This document shows positions 5,848 to 8,617 of a stretch of 8,617 nt of DNA, piece after piece; positions within the stretch are counted from its first letter, which is position 1, and every line of letters begins with the position of its first letter. The notes below the pieces were generated by a model. It searched no databases, was not told the DNA's origin, and worked only from the letters and a program-made list of their open reading frames with translations. The DNA comes from Cyanobacteria bacterium UBA11153. GTDB taxonomy: Bacteria; Cyanobacteriota; Cyanobacteriia; Cyanobacteriales; Coleofasciculaceae. Where the stretch lies: positions 4,410 through 13,026 of the forward strand of contig DOIX01000306.1 in assembly GCA_003511885.1 (NCBI GenBank), written 5' to 3'. Both the position numbers and the translations under genes were made by a program.

Positions 5848-5941
5848 CAATGGACAGTTGACAATGGACAGTTGACAATGGATAGTTGACAATGGACAGT
5901 TGACAATGGACAGTTGACAATGGACAGTTGACAATGGACAG
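5844..5941. repeat. Seven tandem copies of a 14-bp unit
   Basis: TTGACAATGGACAG occurs seven times head to tail (5844, 5858, 5872, 5886, 5900, 5914, 5928). Only the third copy differs, with GGATAG in place of GGACAG. Each unit is two related heptamers (TTGACAA plus TGGACAG), so this is a higher-order heptamer array. The first copy overlaps the antiporter stop codon: TGA at 5845-5847 is inside TTGACAA. The near-identity of the copies suggests recent expansion or frequent homogenisation. Confidence 0.95.
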
Positions 5942-5961
5942 CAGGGTAAGCTGAGTAATTA

Positions 5962-6031
5962 TCAACTATCAAATATCAACTGTCAACTGTCAACTGTCAA
6001 CTATCAACTATCAACTATCAACTATCAATTA
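5962..6031. repeat. Ten heptamers TCAACTA/TCAACTG, opposite in sense
   Basis: The units in order are TCAACTA, TCAAATA, TCAACTG (three times), TCAACTA (four times) and TCAATTA. They are the complement-type of the TTGACAG phase in the array at 5844-5941, so the two arrays are inverted relative to each other with about 20 bases between them. The array ends 17 bases before the helicase ATG and must be in its leader if the helicase is transcribed from the antiporter side. Confidence 0.92.
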
Positions 6032-6048
6032 ACCATTAACTATCAGGA

Positions 6049-7572
6049 ATGTTTCGCAATCCTAGATTAACTTTTGATAGGGGCACTCTATTAATACATC
6101 CGCCGCCACGGGGTAAGGCTTGGGTGGATTATGCGACATGGGATGATAGGGTGGAAAAGTTTCGCATTCAAGGCATCCACTATCGGAATTTAGTGGAAAT
6201 ATTGCAAGCTGAGAAAATTGAGTTTATTGATGATGCGAAAGAATTTATGCGGCTGGAATTGGTTACCAGCTTTGAAATGAAACCTTATCCTCATCAAGAG
6301 GAAGCACTTTTGGCTTGGAAACAGGCGGGAAGGCGTGGGGTAGTGGTGTTGCCAACGGCGGCAGGTAAGACTTATTTGGCACAATTGGCGATGGAGTCTA
6401 CTCCGAGGAGTACATTGGTTGTGGTGCCAACTTTGGATTTGATGCACCAATGGTATGCTCAGTTGGAGGCAGCTTTTCCAGATATTGAGGTAGGATTGTT
6501 AGGGGGAGGTTCCCGCGATCGCACGCCGATTTTAATCGCTACTTATGATAGTGCCACAATTCATGCCGAATCTTTGGGGAATCTCTACGGATTGCTGATT
6601 TTTGACGAGTGCCACCACTTGCCGACGGATTTTTATAAATCTATTGCCGAATTTGCGATCGCGCCTTATCGTTTAGGTTTGACTGCTACTCCTAATCGTG
6701 CTGATGGACGACATAACGATCTTAATCGATTAATTGGTTTGGAAGTCTATCGCAAAACTCCGGATGAATTATCGGGTTTAGCTTTGGCTCAACATGAGAT
6801 TGTCCAGATTAAGGTTAAGCTATCACCAAAGGAGCGCGATCGCTATACTGAGTGTCTGAAGATTCGTAATGAGTTTTTGAAGGAAGCGAATATCCATCTT
6901 AGTAGTATGGAGGGTTGGCAAAGGTTTGTCCAAATGAGTGCTGCTTCTCAAAAGGGCAGGCGTGCGATGTTAGCTCATCGGGAATCTAAGGAAATTGCTC
7001 TGGGTACGGATGGTAAGATGCGGATTTTGGCGGATTTATTGGCTAAACATTATCCGGAAAGGATTCTGATTTTTACTAATGATAATGCTACGGTTTACCG
7101 AATTTCTCAAGAGTTCCTGATTCCGGCTATTACCCATCATACTCCGGTTAAGGAACGTCATGATATTTTAACTCGATTTCGGGAAGGTGAATATAAAATT
7201 TTGGCGGCTTCTCATGTTTTAAATGAAGGGGTAGATGTGCCAGATGCGCGGGTAGCAATTATTTTATCCGGTACGGGATCCGAAAGGGAATATATTCAAA
7301 GATTGGGGCGAGTTTTGCGGAAGGGTACTGATATAAATAAAATAGCTTTACTCTATGAGGTAGTGGCGGAAAATACCAGTGAGGAAGGTACTTCTCAACG
7401 GCGCAAAGGTGCATTTACTAAAAGTGAAGTACCCAAGAAAAAAGAAGTGGAAAAGCAGAAGTATCAGCAATTGGAAATTCTGCCATCTTCTCCATATCAA
7501 GTGAAACGAAAGGCTACTCCTAAAGCGGCTGAGTCATCCCAAAAATGGGGCGAAGAAAATGTTGACAATTGA
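6049..7572 (+). CDS. XPB/RAD25-like superfamily 2 DNA helicase
   Basis: This encodes a 507-residue ATP-dependent helicase of the bacterial and archaeal XPB-like type. A non-motor N-terminal segment (1-78; LTFDRGTLLIHPPPRGKAW) precedes RecA domain 1: Q-motif-like PYPHQEEALLAW (79-90), Walker A LPTAAGKT (101-108), PTLDLMHQW (127-135), DEAH-type box DECH (186-189) and LTATP (211-215). RecA domain 2 has ILIFTNDNATVYR (339-351), motif V LNEGVDVPDA (391-400) and motif VI QRLGRVLRKG (417-426). All key motifs are present, so it should be active. Residues 450-507 are a lysine-rich, probably disordered tail whose VDN end and stop lie in a heptamer repeat. Archaeal XPB works with the nuclease Bax1 (DUF790); cyanobacterial relatives, as I recall, often have a DUF790 gene next to them, but here the next gene is convergent and unrelated. 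AGGA abuts the ATG. Three HIP1 octamers lie inside. Confidence 0.93.
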   Translation: MFRNPRLTFDRGTLLIHPPPRGKAWVDYATWDDRVEKFRIQGIHYRNLVEILQAEKIEFIDDAKEFMRLELVTSFEMKPYPHQEEALLAWKQAGRRGVVVLPTAAGKTYLAQLAMESTPRSTLVVVPTLDLMHQWYAQLEAAFPDIEVGLLGGGSRDRTPILIATYDSATIHAESLGNLYGLLIFDECHHLPTDFYKSIAEFAIAPYRLGLTATPNRADGRHNDLNRLIGLEVYRKTPDELSGLALAQHEIVQIKVKLSPKERDRYTECLKIRNEFLKEANIHLSSMEGWQRFVQMSAASQKGRRAMLAHRESKEIALGTDGKMRILADLLAKHYPERILIFTNDNATVYRISQEFLIPAITHHTPVKERHDILTRFREGEYKILAASHVLNEGVDVPDARVAIILSGTGSEREYIQRLGRVLRKGTDINKIALLYEVVAENTSEEGTSQRRKGAFTKSEVPKKKEVEKQKYQQLEILPSSPYQVKRKATPKAAESSQKWGEENVDN

Positions 7573-7603
7573 CAATTATCAATTATCAACTATCAACTGT
7601 CCA
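7562..7603. repeat. Heptamer array between convergent genes, imperfect palindrome
   Basis: Six heptamers follow each other: TTGACAA, TTGACAA, TTATCAA, TTATCAA, CTATCAA, CTGTCCA. The first two carry the last residues and the stop (TGA, 7570-7572) of the helicase. Bases 7561-7575 can pair with 7576-7590 (13 of 15 positions, with two C-A mismatches), so the array folds back on itself in RNA. It occupies most of the 33-base gap to the DUF2993 stop codon and may serve as a shared terminator; there is no U-run. Confidence 0.85.
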
Positions 7604-7605
7604 TT

Positions 7606-8400
7606 TCAAGGATAATTAGGAATCCGTTCAATTTGAGCATAACCGCTGAATATCAGGCGTTTACCTTGGGTTTCCAGGCGGTTAATCCGCAGTTTCACCC
7701 CATCGAGATTAAATCTATCTAGATCTACCATTTTATTCAAAATCTCATCTAGTGCAGCGGTTAAAGTTTGAGAAATATCTCGCAATTCCTCTGGGATGGA
7801 ATCTGGTTCAAATTGGGAGTTTTTAAAGAGAATGCAGCGCCGTCTTTCCACTGTTATAGTCGATGTCATGCTAATTGGTACTAAACCATTACCGCACAAG
7901 TTAACTTTGGCAAAAAGTTGGATCTTGTTATTCGGTTTTAGCTTGACTTCTACATCGGTAAAGGAAATGGGTTGATTTCCAGAAAGTTCGCTTAAAGCGG
8001 GAATTGATATATTCTCCAGATGCTTTCTGACTAAATCGGCTTTGAAGGAATGGTTAATGTCAGCTTCGGTTAATGTTACTTGGGCGATTGCTTGTGTGGG
8101 TTGTTTGAGGGAAAGTTTGCCTTTGAGAAGGGAAGCGAAGTCTAGGGAGACTATATCAGTTTCAAAGGACATCTCTTCTGTGCGGAAATCCTGGCGAATT
8201 ACTAAGCCACGACCTTTCATTTTAAAGCTATCAATGCTACCCTGCAACAATTTACTTGATGGATAGCAGGATACGGAAACGTCTACCAATTCGCTGCGAG
8301 TAAAGAGGTGGCGAATTGTATTATTGGCAACAGTATTGAGGATTTTCTCCCCCCAGTCAGTACCAGTATTATTGGGCATTCCCACAAAACTACCTATCAT
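7606..8400 (-). CDS. DUF2993 (LmeA-like) protein
   Basis: This encodes a 264-residue DUF2993 protein. The family, common in cyanobacteria and actinobacteria, includes mycobacterial LmeA, a phospholipid-binding envelope protein; in cyanobacteria the role is not established. Recognisable blocks are the start region (ILNTVANNTIRHLFTRSE, about 21-38), SSKLLQGSIDSFKMKGRGLVI (48-68), the strongly conserved LTEADINHSF (109-118) and the closing strands (LRINRLETQGKRLIFSGYAQIE). The alternating strand pattern fits a lipid-binding beta-rich fold. There is no N-terminal signal peptide or membrane helix, so it may act at a membrane surface in the cytoplasm. Length is close to the usual 230-270. The ATG at 8398-8400 has TAGG about 7 bases upstream; the ATG at 8377-8379 (eighth codon) is an alternative. 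It converges on the helicase; no co-transcribed neighbour is visible. Confidence 0.9.
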   Translation of the reverse strand: MIGSFVGMPNNTGTDWGEKILNTVANNTIRHLFTRSELVDVSVSCYPSSKLLQGSIDSFKMKGRGLVIRQDFRTEEMSFETDIVSLDFASLLKGKLSLKQPTQAIAQVTLTEADINHSFKADLVRKHLENISIPALSELSGNQPISFTDVEVKLKPNNKIQLFAKVNLCGNGLVPISMTSTITVERRRCILFKNSQFEPDSIPEELRDISQTLTAALDEILNKMVDLDRFNLDGVKLRINRLETQGKRLIFSGYAQIERIPNYP

Positions 8401-8513
8401 ATTTGCCTATATATCCAATGAATGAAATTAATAGTTTTTTGACTTTTGTAAGTTTTCTTTCTCTTTTGTAACAAAATGTAAAAATTTCTGCAATTAAACT
8501 TTTCCTGTTTGTA
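8401..8513. promoter_or_regulatory. AT-rich upstream region of the DUF2993 gene
   Basis: This 113-base stretch is markedly AT-rich on the side from which the DUF2993 gene is transcribed. On the minus strand, TATATA-like and TATTAAT-like sequences (about 8406-8432) could serve as -10 boxes, but no consensus -35 lies at the right distance. The promoter should be here, though I cannot place it exactly. Confidence 0.35.
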
Positions 8514-8548
8514 GGAAGTAGGGAGTGGGGAGTGGGGGGTGGGGGAAG
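8514..8548. repeat. G-rich heptamer array
   Basis: Five 7-base units run GGAAGTA, GGGAGTG, GGGAGTG, GGGGGTG, GGGGAAG. The complement is of the CACTCCC/CCCCART kind, an STRR class known from filamentous cyanobacteria and different from the TTGACAA class elsewhere in this window. Bases 8521-8545 contain four runs of three or more G separated by 1-3 bases. Confidence 0.8.
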
Positions 8549-8579
8549 TTCAATGTTATAGCAAGGGACTAGGGGCTGT

Positions 8580-8617
8580 AAAATCAAGGGTTCTCGATTC
8601 CTGAAACCATTGATTTT
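8580..8617. repeat. Inverted repeat at the window edge
   Basis: AAAATCAA (8580-8587) pairs with TTGATTTT (8610-8617), and after one mismatch GGTT (8589-8592) pairs with AACC (8605-8608), leaving a 12-base loop. It runs to the last base of the window, so the arms may be longer. It could be a terminator for a gene beyond the edge or part of a repeat element. Confidence 0.55.

Noticed and set aside
5697..5972. Minus-strand open frames encoding QLSIVNCPLSTVHC-type repeats
   Set aside because: The peptides are translations of the 14-bp DNA repeat and the antisense of the antiporter end. A unit length that is not a multiple of three keeps several frames open by chance.
5844..6031. CRISPR array
   Set aside because: Units are 7 or 14 bp, head to tail with no spacers, and no cas gene is present.
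6190..6450. Minus-strand frame inside the helicase
   Set aside because: It is antisense to conserved helicase motifs.
8042..8266. Plus-strand frame inside the DUF2993 gene
   Set aside because: It is antisense to the conserved LTEADIN block.
8390..8587. 65-residue minus-strand frame upstream of DUF2993
   Set aside because: It covers the G-rich heptamer array and the AT-rich promoter region; its composition reflects those repeats.
8589..8608. tRNA T-arm-like GGGTTCTCGATTCC
   Set aside because: The arm does not pair as a T-stem, and no D-arm, anticodon arm or acceptor stem can be built around it.

Overview
The window reads as chromosomal DNA of a cyanobacterium, probably a filamentous one. 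Five HIP1 octamers (GCGATCGC at 415, 2453, 6515, 6655 and 6836), a cyAbrB-type regulator, a DUF2993 protein, heptanucleotide tandem repeats and a miniature inverted-repeat element with AGGACTTACGCA ends all point that way. The genus cannot be fixed from the sequence alone. No rRNA, tRNA, CRISPR array, prophage or complete insertion sequence was seen.

Layout. Bases 1-66 hold a degenerate heptamer array just past the end of an Rrf2-family regulator (67-510, minus). A 458-base divergent intergenic region follows, with an operator-like dyad, a perfect 30-bp palindrome and a nested hairpin in the leader of a cyAbrB regulator (969-1364, plus). A GT39-type membrane glycosyltransferase converges on it (1644-2981, minus); that protein looks shortened and altered at signature residues. 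Bases 2997-3487 are gene-poor and look decayed: a ubiquitin-like sulfur-carrier remnant, then an 89-bp MITE. A 45-residue protein with a ribbon-helix-helix pattern (3488-3625, plus) follows. After a 299-base leader with hairpins and a small in-frame upstream ORF comes a 640-residue CPA-type cation:proton antiporter with a C-terminal nucleotide-binding domain (3925-5847, plus). Two opposed repeat arrays fill most of the gap to an XPB-like helicase (6049-7572, plus). A DUF2993 protein (7606-8400, minus) converges on the helicase. The right end holds a G-rich heptamer array and a terminal hairpin.

The genes do not form one pathway. They are two DNA-binding regulators, a possible third (RHH), an ion transporter, a repair-type helicase and two envelope-related proteins. 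What links them is the DNA between them. TTGACAA/TCAACTG-type heptamer repeats lie at or near four gene ends, and in two genes (antiporter and helicase) the repeat supplies the stop codon and last residues. I found no convincing undescribed multi-gene system. The strongest leads are the repeat architecture at gene ends, the small RHH-like protein, the leader structures of cyAbrB and the antiporter, and the altered glycosyltransferase.
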